64,000 nt of DNA from Endomychus coccineus (GCA_958510875.1 OY294069.1:6643205-6707204); one strand, 5' to 3'; shown: positions 1-12,193, numbered from the stretch's first letter. The notes: generated by a model from the letters alone, not told the origin. Made by a program: numbers and translations.

Positions 1-8
1 TGAATTAC

Positions 9-1293
9 CTCATATTCAAAGAATTTGTCTTCTAAAGTCTTATCTCCTGGATTATTACCAGACCCTTCGAATAATTTAGCATATTCAGCATAATATTCCG
101 CAACAGCTTTCACTTGCTCGTAGTCTTCGGCACGAGCCAACGCCCCCAAACCGTCTGGATTCAATCGACCGCAACGAGGGTATAGCTTGGCTCTGTCGTC
201 TTTGCTTAATTCAGTTCCGAACGAGTTGATGGTGATCATTATTGCTCGACGATCGGCTTCAAACTGTAATGAAAGAGTTTGTCCTTATTTTTATGTGGTG
301 ACATTGTATGTTTGTGATAGAGAAAGAATGGGGATCTTCAAAATAGTTTCTATTAAATAATAACGATGTGCTATCATTACTGTCATTTCCCCATAATCAT
401 ATTAGTAGTTTTGAAATAGTTCAGTGATGTACATGTATGAATATTAAAAAGTATGCGATTGATTTATAGCTGCTATTTTTTGGGGTCATGCAATATCATT
501 TTAGATATATTTATTAGTATTTATTAACAAGAATCAAATTTTTCAACATAGAAGATACATAGAAAAGTAACAGGAAATTAACGAATATGATACTTACTGC
601 TAAAATTTCACACATGCAATCAGCAGTGGTTCCTCCAATGTCCTTACAGAATTGATAAAATGCCTCCAGATAAGCTTTATACAGAGTATTACGGATAATT
701 TCAATGTTCATTTCATCCAAATCCTGTTCACTGATGCAGTCAACAAAGAACGGGGCTAGGGGAGTATCGACCAGAACAGCATTGTATAATTCAGCAGGTG
801 TAGATGCTACATGGATAGCTTCCATCTGTTCGAAACTACCCAAAGGGTGACATTTTGGAATGAGTTCCCCAATGGGGCGTTGATGAAGGGTACCAGTAAT
901 CAATAGAATTATATTGTCAATCATGTAACTATATGTGATGAAGTCGAGGAAAGTTGACAAGGGTTCTACAGCTTGGTTTCGCATATGTTGGAATTCGATC
1001 ACCAATTTTTCTCGCAGCCTGTTATCAATTGTAGATACTGCCAATGGGGATGGATCATTGGCCAGAAATGTTCCATAATCAGTTCCTTGGAGATGCAATT
1101 TGAGATCTAATGTAATAAGAAATACATGTTAGGGTCTGTCTTGGTCCTTGATCCAATTACAAATGTACTTACCTTCCAATGTTTCACACTGAACTAGATT
1201 CAAATAATCCGACTGCTTCAGAATTCCGCACTTGAAACCCCTACACAAACCCTCTAAATAACCAGCGTCTACATTGAACAAACACCCCTTCAT
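9..1293 (-). CDS. VhaAC39-1: V-type proton ATPase subunit d (AC39), 5' exons 1-3, partial
   Basis: Subunit d of the V0 sector of the vacuolar proton pump. It caps the membrane c-ring and couples it to the V1 central stalk on endomembranes and the apical plasma membrane. Three exons read on the minus strand: 1173-1293 (start ATG at 1291-1293), 598-1106 and 9-263, all with GT-AG borders and matching phase, giving 295 of the family's roughly 350 residues. Recognisable segments are [15 protein letters not shown] near the N-terminus, [38 protein letters not shown] and [17 protein letters not shown]. An upstream in-frame ATG at 1359 is not used in the family; the conserved protein starts with MKGC. 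Exon 3 ends at a GAG/GTAATT donor and the last exon lies beyond the left edge. No frame breaks are seen. Identification is by strong match to remembered family sequence. Confidence 0.97.
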
Positions 1294-1737
1294 TTCAATA
1301 TCTTTTAAAATGACTCCAAAACCAAACCCTCTTAACCAATTGAATCTGGTGATACCCAAATGTCAATATCTTGTGACTTGGGTGCTATGTCAAACGTCAT
1401 GTGATTTTGATTAAAATGAAACCACAAATACATAATTACTTTTTCTGTACTATAACCTCATCTTGAATATATAATTTTTCTATAACCAGTCTATAGAACT
1501 TTCAGGTTATACGTTCATAGAGTATTCCAGCTTTGTTCGATGATGCATTTCTTATGTTCTGGTAGTTTATCGCAGAGAATAAATAGTATTCAGAGAATAG
1601 GTTATATTTTTCTATGTCGTAGGTGATTTTCATTCAAATGCTTTGAGGTTAATAAAAATTATTATTAAGCTCACCAATTTTGAAACAAAAAAGATAGTTG
1701 AATATAAATGAACTTGACTTAATTTTGTATTGTGAAA
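1294..1737. promoter_or_regulatory. Shared divergent promoter region of VhaAC39-1 and mRpL15
   Basis: These 444 bases separate the start codons of two head-to-head housekeeping genes, so both 5' UTRs and core promoters must fit here unless a non-coding upstream exon exists. No clear TATA box or further ORF is seen. A TCATGTGA site lies about 100 bp from the VhaAC39-1 ATG. The bidirectional role is inferred from the layout. Confidence 0.7.
1396..1404. promoter_or_regulatory. M-box / CLEAR-like site GTCATGTGA
   Basis: The sequence GTCATGTGA contains TCATGTGA, which fits the TCAYGTGA consensus bound by MITF/TFE bHLH-zip factors. In flies and mammals these factors activate V-ATPase and lysosomal genes. 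The site sits 103 bp upstream of the VhaAC39-1 start codon. One 8-mer can occur by chance, so function is inferred. Confidence 0.4.
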
Positions 1738-3536
1738 ATGGCAAATAATGCCGTGGATAAAGCTTTGAGTTTGCTCAAATATTTACCACGAGTATCTCTC
1801 GCGAATTTAAGGGACAACCCTGGATCACGATTAGTAGGTAGCTACAGTTACAAATTGGGATGTTTTAATTAGTTCTCATTTTCTTATAGGGGAGAAAGCG
1901 AGGACGAGGTCAACACGGTGGTGATTACCATGGAGATGGAAATAAGGGTTCTGGCCAGAGACAAAACTTCATGAGATTAGGATATGAAACGGGGAATAAT
2001 CCATTCTATATGCGTTTTCCTTTTGAACCATACTACAAAGGCCACCAGTAAGTCTTCTGGTATTATTTTAATTCTCTTGATTTATAAATGTAATTTTTCA
2101 GTTTGAAAAGGCAGTATCCACCCTTATCTATGCAAGACCTGCAGACATTTATCGATACCAATAGGATTGATATTTCTAAGCCCATAGATTTAGTTGCTAT
2201 TCTCAATACTGGCTTGTACAAGTTATCGCCAGATAAACATGAGTTTGGAATCAATTTAACAGATGAAGGAGCTGATATTTTTGAAGCCAAAATCAACATC
2301 GAGGTGCAATGGGCTAGTGATCAAGTGATTGCTGCTGTAGAAAGAGCAGGTGGAGTTATAACTACTGCTTATTATGACCAACACAGCTTACAAGCCATGC
2401 TCAACACAAAGAAGTTCTTTGAGAAGGGTAAGTTTTTTTTTTTGAAAATAATTCTCTAATTTGGTTTTTCTTCCAATCTGCAACTAATATCATACTTTTG
2501 GTCAGGCGTTACTATTATCGTGAGATCAAAATAACTAATTGATAAGTTGTACTTTGCTTTATTTTCAGCAGGTGGCTGCTTAAAAAATACTTTGATCAAT
2601 AATATGTACCACTTTTGCACATATATTTGTATTGTAGTGTCATTACAAAGTGAACAATTCTTGGTATTTGTCATGCATGTATGTTTTACTCATGTGAAAC
2701 TAGCTATTACTGTATCTGAATCTATCTCCTGTATAATTCATCAATTGGAAACTAATTCATTGTTGCTAGAAATAATTGGTAATTATGAAAGAAACATGTT
2801 CTTGCAACCATGTGATTAATCACTTTAAAGTCCACCTCATTGTAGTTACAGGTAAAATTTCAAAATTTTAATTATTGAAATTAACAAGAATTTATTAGAA
2901 TTATTATAGAAGCAAAAATTGGAACATTGGAAAATAAAATACAGAAAATTATTCAGAATTTATCCCTAATTAATTAAAATTCTATGAAATGTAGCAAGAG
3001 GCATTGTAATAATTGTTAATTTTTACTCATTACCTTATGAAACTAGCATTGAAACCAATGCCAATCAACTTTTATTTCTTCAAATCGATGTTATGATGTT
3101 TGGCCCCAATTATGATTTTTTTTTGTATTATCTACTTTCAATAAGATTTTTATGTTTACCCAAATTTTTTTCGTGAGAAAAACGCAAATTAAGTATTCTT
3201 GTAAGTATAAAAATTAATATGGTAGTATTTACAGGTGTTCCAATCCCAAGAAGAATGATCCCACCACCTGATGCAATCGAATATTATTCTGACCCAGCAA
3301 AAAGAGGTTACTTAGCCGATCCTGAGAAAATATCTATGGAAAGGTTGGTTCTAGCCCAAAAGTTTGGCTACAATTTGCAAAAAATTGAAGACATGCCAGA
3401 TTACAGGATGCTAACGGAAAGAAAGGATCCAAGGCAAATATTTTACGGTTTAAACCCTGGATGGGTAGTCAATTTGAGGGACAGAGTGATCTTGAAACCA
3501 GTGGATGAAGAATTATTACAACACTATGTGTCTTAG
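1738..3536 (+). CDS. mRpL15: 39S ribosomal protein L15, mitochondrial (uL15m)
   Basis: Protein of the mitochondrial large ribosomal subunit. Four exons: 1738-1833, 1890-2047, 2102-2427 and 3235-3536 (stop TAG). All introns are GT-AG, phases agree, and the spliced product is 293 residues, normal for metazoan MRPL15. Exon 1 encodes MANNAVDKALSLLKYLPRVS, a short basic, serine/leucine-rich leader compatible with mitochondrial import. Exon 2 carries the uL15 signature GRKRGRGQHGGD and later GYETGNNPFYMRFP. Exon 3 carries YPPLSMQDLQTFIDTNR and exon 4 the C-terminal IPRRMIPPPDAIEYY. The donor of exon 1 was placed after TTA (GTAGGT) because the alternative one codon later breaks the frame. Intron 3 (807 bp) is AT-rich without recognisable elements. 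It is divergently arranged with VhaAC39-1. Confidence 0.97.
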
Positions 3537-3663
3537 TAGTTTCAAAATCAAAATAATTCACAATTAGTTCAGTGGTTTATAAAAAAAAAATCATAATCGC
3601 CTAATAATAATAGAAATGATAGGCTCCTGTGATTGGTATAACTAGTTATTGTATGATCAATAC

Positions 3664-3669
3664 ATTAAA
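3664..3669 (+). terminator. Possible poly(A) signal ATTAAA of mRpL15
   Basis: ATTAAA, a common variant of the poly(A) signal, lies about 130 bp after the mRpL15 stop codon. No AATAAA occurs between the stop and this point. In DNA this AT-rich it may be fortuitous. Confidence 0.3.
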
Positions 3670-3739
3670 ATTACGTTGATGGTATAAAGTTTTGATTTAG
3701 AAGTAGAAACGAGATATGGGCCACAAAATGAATAATACT

Positions 3740-4590
3740 ATAGTTCTGAAATCACTTAACAGATGGCGCAAGTATCATTATTTTAGTTGTAGTTTTGACA
3801 TCACTCAAAAGATGACGCTGAAAACCAATTTACAGATAACTGTAATATAAATACTTTAGTTTGAAGAACCCTCAATAGATGGCGCTAGAATCGGTTTCGG
3901 TGATGTTCCAACAGCGTCAAAGCGCCATCTGTTGACCAACAACCAAACTAAAATACGATTGGTTCAAACATTACCCGTAAGATAACGCTGAAAAATCAAT
4001 TTACAGGCAACTGTAATATGTGTGGCGCCATCTGTTCCAAAAAGAATGTACTAATACATACATTAGTTCAAAGATCACTCAATAGATGTCGCTGAAAATT
4101 AATTTACAGATAACTGTAATATCAAGACTTTAGTTAAAGCGCCATCTGTTGATCAACAACCAAACTAAAATACGATTGGTTCAAACATTACCCGTAAGAT
4201 AACGATTAAAAATCAATTTACAGGTAACTGTAATGTATGTAGCGTTATCTGTTCCAAAAAGAATGAACTAACAAATACATTAGTTCAAAGATCACTCAAT
4301 AGATGTCACTAGAATCACAGTAATTTCCAATAGAGCTGCAATAACTGGTACAGCGCGCCATCTAGCGATCATCGCTCAAACTAATATAAGACTAGTTCAG
4401 ACATTAATCAGAAGATGGCAATGAAAAATCAATTTACAGGTCACTGTAATGTAGCGCCACCTATTTTAAAAAGAGTGAACTACATTCATTAGTTCAAAGA
4501 TTACTCAATAGATGTCGCTAGAATAATAGATAGGTTAATAGATGTAGCCGAGGCAATTAGTTTTAAGGCACCATCTGGTGACCAATGGTT
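3740..4590. repeat. Tandem repeat, about 217-bp period, three full units plus a degenerate first unit
   Basis: Units begin with AGCGCCATCT at 3921 and 4138 and a diverged GCGCGCCATCT near 4354; an earlier shortened unit covers roughly 3740-3920. Each unit contains CAAACTAAAATACGATTGG, a segment AATCAATTTACAGG followed by AACTGTAAT, AAAAAGAATG and ATCACTCAATAGATGTCGCT. The first two units are nearly identical and the last is clearly diverged. AGATGGCGC and its complement occur several times within units. No coding potential is seen. It lies immediately downstream of mRpL15. Confidence 0.85.
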
Positions 4591-5574
4591 GGATCTGGTA
4601 GTCAACGCAATCTGTATAATTTTTGCTCAAAACAATTTTGACATTCTTTTATTGAAGACAAATTAAATACATAATTATTTAACAATTAAGACATTAAATG
4701 ATAATTAACAAATGCTCTTGGTTGAGCGGTAGTATATTTCAGACCATAATATTTTTGAATAATTTATAAATACTGTATAAATCATAATTTACTTAAATTT
4801 TGTTTAAGTAAAATTAAAATTAAATTAAAATCGAGTTATACATTAGATCAGTATGTGCTAAAACATTATTCAAAAATACATTGGCATTAAATAAATAGTT
4901 CTAAATTATTATTAAACAAATAATAGTTGTTTCCAGTGATAATTAAATGTTAGATTAGCACAATTACATGATAATAATAAAATTATATAACATACAATTT
5001 CCTAACAAGAGTGCTGAGTATAATATACAATATAACTAACTTATACAGAAATTATTACAGTGTTCTTTTCAACAACTCAGATGAATCATAAATTAATGTA
5101 GAAAAGTAGATCAATTCTTGATGAATAAATATATAGGAGATTTACAAAAGCAGATTAATAAATTTTTCCTCACATTAAGAAAAATCACATATTTTAGGTA
5201 GAAAAAACATTCGAAAATTTGCTACTTAATTCTACAAGCTGATCCAATTAATATTCGCAAATTTAAAATTAATATACAAAATACTTGATTATTAACAATA
5301 AAATAACAATATTCGACCCTCGAAATCGGTAATATATTAACATAGAATGTATTCAAAAGTTCCATATAAAAATTAATGCATTAAATTACTAAAGTATATA
5401 TTATAAAGTATATATAGTTTCAATCGAAATAAAATAGTTACGGGAGCGGATAAGAAAAATTAATGATTACAGTTTGCCATATACTTAATATCCTATATTG
5501 CTAGAGCGACAGAAAACTTTCGGTAAATCGTTACGGTGGCAATATACAGAGTGTAACAAAAAAGTAGCTCATTC
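4591..5574. other. AT-rich intergenic DNA
   Basis: About 1 kb of very AT-rich sequence between the tandem repeat and the fold-back element. I see no ORF with coding character, RNA gene or recognisable transposon. Confidence 0.6.
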
Positions 5575-6565
5575 CATATGTACAAAAATGCCTCCCTTCA
5601 AAGATATAGACTACAAATTGTTGATTTTTTTTTGGCAATAATGTTGTCAATTACCAGTTTAACATTTGGTAGGGATACTTCTTATAATTTCATACCCTCA
5701 AGGGTATTCTTGTAAACGACATTCAAAATTAATCGTAGAAATTAGGGGGAGAGACGTACGCCAATTAATGTGCGTAAAGTTAAATTTTATTACTCTTGAT
5801 AACTTCTTTCAAAACGATTTTTTTTCGACATAAATTCCATTTTTGAAAGTCGTGCAACATTAGGAAATAGCCGCAGTGACGGATTACAATTAAGCTAACA
5901 AGGAATAATTTGTAGATTATTTATCGAAACTTTAAAAAATTTATCCTTTTTCATAAAATTTTTTTTTAACTCAGTAAAATAGAAACAGACATTAATTGCT
6001 TGGCATGTCCACCTGTCTCTTTTAATAAAGAAAATGTAATGCTTTGAAAAATCCGTGGTTTTCGTGAGGGCATGAAAAATATAAGTCAAAATATTAAATA
6101 ATTTAGTGGGTCTATTCTTTTTCAAGAACTGGTCCTAGTTTATAAGACACTCTGTATGAAATTAGTTAGGACCTGTCTCAGAAAATTATCTACAAATTAT
6201 TTCTTGCCCAATTTTAATTTGAAATTAAAAAATTTATAAAATTCAAACCCAATTTCTCAGCGGTTATTTCTTTAGCGTTGCATGACTTTCAAACATGGAA
6301 TTTATCTCTAAAAAGAAGAGTTTTAAGAAAAGTTTTCAAGAGTAAAAAAATTGTTTAAACACAATTTTACTTCACGACACCGGAAGCTAATGTTCATTGG
6401 CGAACGTCAAAATAATGTGGGAACAAGTAATCCCTCCCTCTAGCTTGTACGATTGCTTTTTGGGCATTTTTTACAATAACACGGTTGAGGAAATGTTACC
6501 AAAAATTTTCACATTTCAACTTTTACAGTCTGTATCTTTTAAGAGAGGCATTTTTTGTAGGTAAG
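5575..6565. repeat. Large fold-back (inverted-repeat) element, about 1 kb
   Basis: The left arm (about 5575-5930) is repeated as reverse complement on the right (about 6185-6565). Examples: TGCCTCCCTTCAAAGATA against TGCCTCTCTTAAAAGATA (reversed, near 6560), TAAATTCCAT with TTGAAAGTC on both sides, and AATAATTTGTAGATTA against AATAATTTGTAGATAA. The arms are diverged (I judge roughly three-quarters identical) and separated by a 250-bp spacer. Short flanking inverted pieces, CAGAGTGT near 5548 and ACACTCTG near 6148, suggest the boundaries are complex. No transposase ORF is present. Confidence 0.75.
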
Positions 6566-6842
6566 TTAGGCTAAATTGTCATATTTTAGCTTCAAAAATA
6601 CGCAATTAACGTGATGATCTGCTTTTTTGCTACAACTGATGAGCGCATTCGCACCGTGTATCACAATGCGCCTGTTTGAATGCATGACAAATCTATTGCA
6701 ACCTGCAACATTTGTGGTGCGCTATTAATGTACGAGTATGAAATATATGCGATTACGAAACAAATAAGTCATTCAAAAACACCAACTTATTAAACATTAC
6801 GAGAAAATAATAGAATATTAATAACCTACATGTTAGAATGTG

Positions 6843-9800
6843 CTAATAGAGTAAAATTCGCTTTTCTACGGCTTTTCTGCATATTGGACATTCAGTCATT
6901 TGATCTCCGCACATTTGACAAAGTCCGTGTCCACACAGGAAAATCATATTCTTGAGCCGGTCCAAACATACAGGACACATTGTCTGTAAACAGATAGTTT
7001 GTTTAAATTTACCTTAATAATTAACATTACTGATATTATTATTATATTAGTCGATGTTAGTGCAAATCATAGATGGCAGAATTGTTAGGAAAACAATAAA
7101 AATGTTTACCTGTTCCTTAATATCCTGCAGTTGTTGTTGTAATTTTTGTATATCATTAGAGTTAGTTGTATCACGTCCACCGTTGTTCATCAACGGTCCT
7201 TGTAATTGAACAATTTCACTGGTGGAGGGTTTAACTTCTTCCTCGATATCCGCTTTCACTTCCGATATTGTACCCAATCCTCCGCTACAAACAGTCAAAG
7301 GTACCATCAGTTCGATCTGCGATCGACACATGACGCATTTCTTCATGATTTGCGAGCAGCTCTCACAAACGCACATGTGACCGCACGGTTTAAATAACAC
7401 GGCTGCCTTTTTGTCTGAGCACACCAAACATTCTTCAATCTGTAAATAATACATTATCAGTTGGAATAAGTTGAATACGATCAACATATTACGCCACATA
7501 TATGGCGTACACCAAATTTGGTCAAAATGGATTGAAAAACCAAAAAAAAAAGTTGTTCAATTTATTTTTCAACTCTCATGAATTATCCTGAAACATTCAA
7601 CGTTGCATTCACTTGCAGGGTTGTCCGGTTGGAAAAATGAATTATACAAAAAGCGGACAGACCAATGTACAGACAAATATGAAGATCCATTTTTTATAAT
7701 TAGTTAAGTTTCCTGAAATCTGACTGAACAGACTATAAACCTGAAAAAATTAACAAATTAACATTCTTTTTAATTATCTAATCTAACCTAATTAAAACGT
7801 ATCTTTCAAATAAAAAACAGAAAATAGTAATTACAAATAACCGCCATGAGTCTCATTCAGACTGGAATTGTACATTGCAGGGAGTTTCACAGGGCTCAAC
7901 TTTGGGACCTTTTCTATTCTTGCTCTATATAAATGACCTACCCGAATTGATTAAAAATATAGTCTGTTTTGCTGATGACTCTACTGCTATAATCATTGCG
8001 GAAACAGATGAAGCCTTACAAATTTAAATAGAGCAGTCATTGCAAATTTTGAAGGATTGGTTTGAGACAAATATATTAGACTTAAATGTAGAAAAAAGTG
8101 AAATGGTGTAATTTGATTCCTCACATGCACGTCCGAAGCAAATAAAACTTGAATGTAACAAAATTGGATTAACGTCGATATATGATATGAAATTCTTGGG
8201 GCTCTACATCGACTCTAGACAAACGTGGAAGAGTCATATTGATCAAATGACAACGAAATTACTCTGTTAGCATATAATTCATACGCAAATTCTGTATCCA
8301 AATATGCTATAATTTTTTGGGGTGACTCAACAGACATTTATAGAATCAAAGTACTGCAAAAAGAAATATCCTTAAGCTTAAATATCGAGAATCATGAGAC
8401 CATATTTTATATAAGACACAAAATACTAACCATATCTTCAATTTATATCCTAGAATGTGCTTCATTAAGAAACTTTATGAAGAGTTTTTTCAGGAACAAA
8501 GTTTTTTGCTCAATTATGAAACTCATCATAAACACATTCTCTTACAAGACCAAACAACTAACTCAGATCTACAGAACCACGAAAAACGAATAAATCAGAA
8601 TTTATAACCATGTTCCGCAAAATTTTTAGGGAAACTCGATTACTGGAGTTTTAAAAACACACTAAAATCACGTCTCATAGAAAAATGTTATTACTCCAAA
8701 TTGGAACATTTTAATACTCAGCTATAACTATTTAAATATATATGTAGCATTATCTCAATTTTGTACCTATCTGTCCTGACACATTCTATACCATATTTAT
8801 TTTGGTCTCATGAATATAGATTACTTATTATTATTATTATCAGACTATCAAAAAAAAAATAAACAAAAAACCCTTCGCCTCTTAACCTAAAAAGAATTAT
8901 TTGTGATCGGTGGTACTCACTTTGATTCTGCTAGAAACGGATTCTCTGCATAACAGACATTTCTTAACTCTCGGAGCGCAACCGGCACAACAGGAAACGT
9001 GTCCGCAAGGTTGGAACAGGATGTCCCTTTTGGCATCGGAACATACGAGACATTCGTCCAGAGTGGAAGTGATGTTGGTGTTCTGGTTGTTTTGATTCGG
9101 TCCCATTTCCATTTCGCCGCTCTGTTTCTCTTTGTGGCATTTGGTGAGCGTTTTACACAGATTCGGATCCGGACAAAGATCCAAAGGGGTTTGGCCCTTT
9201 TTATTTTTGATCGTAAGATCGGCCCCGTTGCCCGCCAAGAAACAGGCGATGCTCGCGGACGATTTTTTATCAGACCCTTGAGTGCCCAGACCCATCAGCA
9301 ATTTTCCAACGTCTTGCACGTCTTGTAGTTGACGTAATTGCGATAGCGTATGATGTCTTAATGCTTCGTGGAGTGGCGTATCGCCATCTTTATCGGCTAT
9401 ATTCAAATCAGCACTTTCTCTAACGAGTAACTGGAAGAGGCAAATAAGATTAATATTCAATTCTTATTCTTGAATCAATCAATACAATTCCGCGTGGGAG
9501 GTAGGAAAAAATGTGATTCAGAGACCAATAATATATTAATTTACAAGTCATACTATTTGTCGTTTATAACACATTATATATCACTATAAATAAGAAATAA
9601 TCACGCTTATACACTAAAAATACTGTTAAAGTACTGAAAACCTTTCGGCAGGTTTAAATACTATTTGGGGTTAATAATGTAAACAAGAAATAACCCTCAG
9701 CTGGAGATAAAGTGGAAGTTAATAAATTGCTTTTTCGTTTTTACTTTTCCATCCCTAGATCAAATTACCTAGATATTTGCCCGTACTGTTTTTAAAAGTA

Positions 9801-10652
9801 ATAAACTTTCTTGACAAATGGTGTGACCTCTATTCAAAATACGTTCGCCTAACGCTGATTTTTACCATTATTTTTCTTTATATGTGCAAAATGTTCTTTA
9901 TAACGAGTTAAAATGTTCCTTTAGCTTGCCCCACATACCATTTTAAACACAATAGATTTTGTAGGAAACTTTATCAAAGATGTCGCCTAAACGGTTTTTT
10001 TAGCTTGTAATTGATCTATAAACTAGTTTTTTGCAAATTTAGCAAATAAATTATGGAATTTATTAATAATTAAAGGATGATAAGTGAAATTTTTGATTTT
10101 TATTCAACTATTTGAAGGTAATCATTCTAATTAGGTTAGTTGGTTGCGTTCCTATTTTCTTTTTTGTTCCGAAATAAAATTATTGATCAAAGATTTGTCG
10201 TAATCATTGTCCAAACGATATTTGCTGAAATTTCACAATTTCGTTCAACAAATTAGGTATTAGCATGGATGAATAATCGTTTATTATACTCCATGGGTAT
10301 TACGAACAATTAAACAGTAATGAAGAGGTGAAAATTGCGATTCGTTTTTTCGTGCGAAGCACATAATTAACGAAAAATGACAATTTATGAAAAACGTGCG
10401 TGTGGTGAAATATCTTTTGTTCGATTACTTACTCTCACGATTTGAGTGTGTTGTCGTTCGACTGCGAGGTGGAGGGCTGTTTGTAAGTTGACATTTTGGA
10501 GATCCATGTTAGCTTTTCCATTAAGGACTAGCTGCTCGGCCACTTCAACGTGATTGTTTAGAGCTGCGAGATGTAACGCTGTGTAACCATCGTCTTTCTT
10601 TTCATCGACTATCCAAGGTCTGGGTAATTTCTGCAGGAGAATTTTCATAGCA
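6843..10652 (-). CDS. mib1: E3 ubiquitin-protein ligase mind bomb 1, last four exons
   Basis: Mib1 ubiquitinates Notch ligands (Delta, Serrate) in the signal-sending cell so that they are endocytosed. Minus-strand exons: 10433-10652, 8921-9430, 7110-7439 and 6843-6983 (stop TAG), with GT-AG borders and consistent phase, giving 399 residues of a protein usually over 1000. The first exon encodes ankyrin repeats ([38 protein letters not shown]). The second ends the ankyrin array ([20 protein letters not shown]) and has RING 1 ([18 protein letters not shown]). The third has RING 2 ([18 protein letters not shown]) and a coiled coil ([12 protein letters not shown]). The last has RING 3 ([18 protein letters not shown]) and the conserved end RILLY. 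Upstream exons (MIB/HERC2, ZZ, early ankyrin) were not found to the right. The intron at 7440-8920 holds a non-LTR remnant; the one at 9431-10432 shows nothing recognisable. Confidence 0.96.
7840..8840 (+). mobile_element. Non-LTR retrotransposon remnant (RT domain), in a mib1 intron
   Basis: Decayed reverse transcriptase, antisense to mib1. Readable blocks are [20 protein letters not shown] (RT motif with the usual VPQG as VSQG), CFADDS (catalytic YADD-like box as FADD), [16 protein letters not shown] and [14 protein letters not shown] in shifting frames. Stops and frameshifts interrupt it. It ends in a short TTATTATTATTATTAT tail (about 8824-8840), as at the 3' end of many non-LTR elements. 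The clade is probably the Jockey/CR1 group, but this is uncertain. No 5' half is present. Confidence 0.75.
8900..8920. other. Donor side of mib1 intron 7440-8920
   Basis: The minus-strand GTGAGT donor at 8915-8920 ends the RING 1 exon. Reading through it would add only VSTTDHK before a stop, which argues for splicing here. Confidence 0.7.
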
Positions 10653-11242
10653 CTGCAAAAAAAAACATGATATTCGGTTAGTGAGAATTTGAACAATATA
10701 CATTCACCTGCTTTCAACGGATGAGTTTAATTTTCTGTAGAATGTTACGTATAATGAAAACAATAAGGTATTTAACATTAATATTGATTGAATTAAACGT
10801 TATGATTGTTTGAATTGATTTTCCCAAGACAAATTTTTTATTATCAACACTATGTTCTTAGTTGCATTCTAATCGAAAATAACTTCTCATATTATGTTAA
10901 ATTTCCGGTTCGTATAAGTTTGTTACATACGAGGCAAGGTGAAAAATTACTAAAAAATGAAATAAGAAATGATTTATTTGGTGGTCATTTGTGGTCATAC
11001 CATCACAACGAAAATCAGTAAACCACTTGTGAATCGTTCCAATCTATGGTAAGGAGTCCCCATAATGTTTAACAAGTAATGTTTTGGTTTGCGTAATGTT
11101 TTTTTCCACGCAAAAAATAGTGTTTAATCAAGACGCGAAATTCAGTTATTTCCATGTTTACAAATCTTCAGGCTTGCTTGCTTTCTGTGGGTGTCTAAAC
11201 AGAACTGAATGACAAATCAGTCTGAAAGCTTAATGCATTCTA

Positions 11243-12193
11243 CCGGGATATCAAAAATTATCTTGGTCAAGGGTGGTTGTGGAATCTAAAACGTTTGTCT
11301 TTATTTTACGTTTGAAATAATTATGTCATAATTAATTTGAAGTTTCTAAAAGTGCGAAATTTGGCAATTTTATACGAATATTGTAACACTCAGAAGTCTT
11401 TAGCGCTTTGGACTCCGGGATTTTCACGTGGCCTATCGAAATTAGAAGGTTCGAATTATCTAAAAACATAATTGTATGACCGCCAGACGTCCTATGTAAT
11501 TAGCTACGAACGAAATCATTTTGACATACGCTTCGAGGAGCTCGCTGCGCGTAAGTTAGAGTATATACATTTTACCTCGGTCTTGTTAATTTGGGTCCGT
11601 TTCGTGCCCTGTGCGGGCGGCGCCAGTTGTAATAAAGTGTTTTCGGCTATGGGCCGCTAGCTTATATCCGCTTCGTGTATATTTCAATCACGAGAAAATT
11701 CCCTTTGGTACGTCGCACGTTAGACGAGAGTAGCTGAGATCTGAGAATAGTTCAAACTGTTTTAATTAAATTTTCCTATTAAATGGACATTTATCGAAAA
11801 AAGAAGGGCCGTCGGGACGGTCCGATACTAAATCTAACTACATGTAGGGAAAATGGCACGCGAAAAGTCGTAAAGCCGTATTAGATACAACCAGTTTGCA
11901 CTTTTCTAACTCGCGTGCTACGGGCTTCTCACGTGAACGTCATTCGATTTACGGAAAATTAACTATTTCAAAACAGTGACCCGGATTGTGGCTATCACGA
12001 CCTCTGAAAAGGTTCAAAGTTCACAACATTATTTCATAGTTTGTAGTTCATTATTGTTTTACAACTGAAATAAATAGGTATGAAATTTGTAGATTATTGA
12101 TGTCATTGTGACATAATTATTTCAAACGTAAAGTAAGACACACGTTCTAGATTCCACAACCACCCTTGACCAAGATAATTTTTGGTGTCCCGG
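11243..12193. mobile_element. 951-bp TIR element with TA target-site duplication, inserted in mariner copy
   Basis: Terminal inverted repeats of about 90 bp: 11243-11332 begins CCGGGATATCAAAAATTATC and 12104-12193 ends in the complement, with GGTCAAGGGTGGTTGTGGAA in both. TA flanks both ends (11241-11242, 12194-12195). Removing the element and one TA rebuilds the mariner sequence seen uninterrupted near 35355. There is no transposase ORF, so it is non-autonomous. TA duplication suggests mobilisation by a Tc1/mariner-superfamily transposase. The interior (11333-11570) matches DNA beside the Helentron at 16.76-16.99 kb. Confidence 0.85.
11333..11570 (+). repeat. Interspersed repeat; inverted partner at 16757-16990
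   Basis: Runs from just inside the left TIR of the 951-bp element. Shared landmarks with the reverse complement of 16757-16990 are AATTTGAAGTTTCTAAAAGT, CGGGATTTTCACGTGGCCTA, CGAAATTAGAAGGTTCGAAT, CAGACGTCCTATGTAATTAG and GAGCTCGCT. It has no coding content. Confidence 0.8.

Noticed and set aside
2063..2299. Minus-strand ORF opposite mRpL15 exon 3
   Set aside because: Exact shadow of a conserved exon; no family match on this strand.
8910..9328. Plus-strand ORFs opposite the mib1 RING 1 exon
   Set aside because: Mirror frames of the conserved mib1 coding exon.
11440..11470. GGTTCGAAT as a tRNA T-arm (also 22868)
   Set aside because: No acceptor stem, D-arm or anticodon arm can be formed around it. 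No tRNA or rRNA was recognised anywhere in the window.
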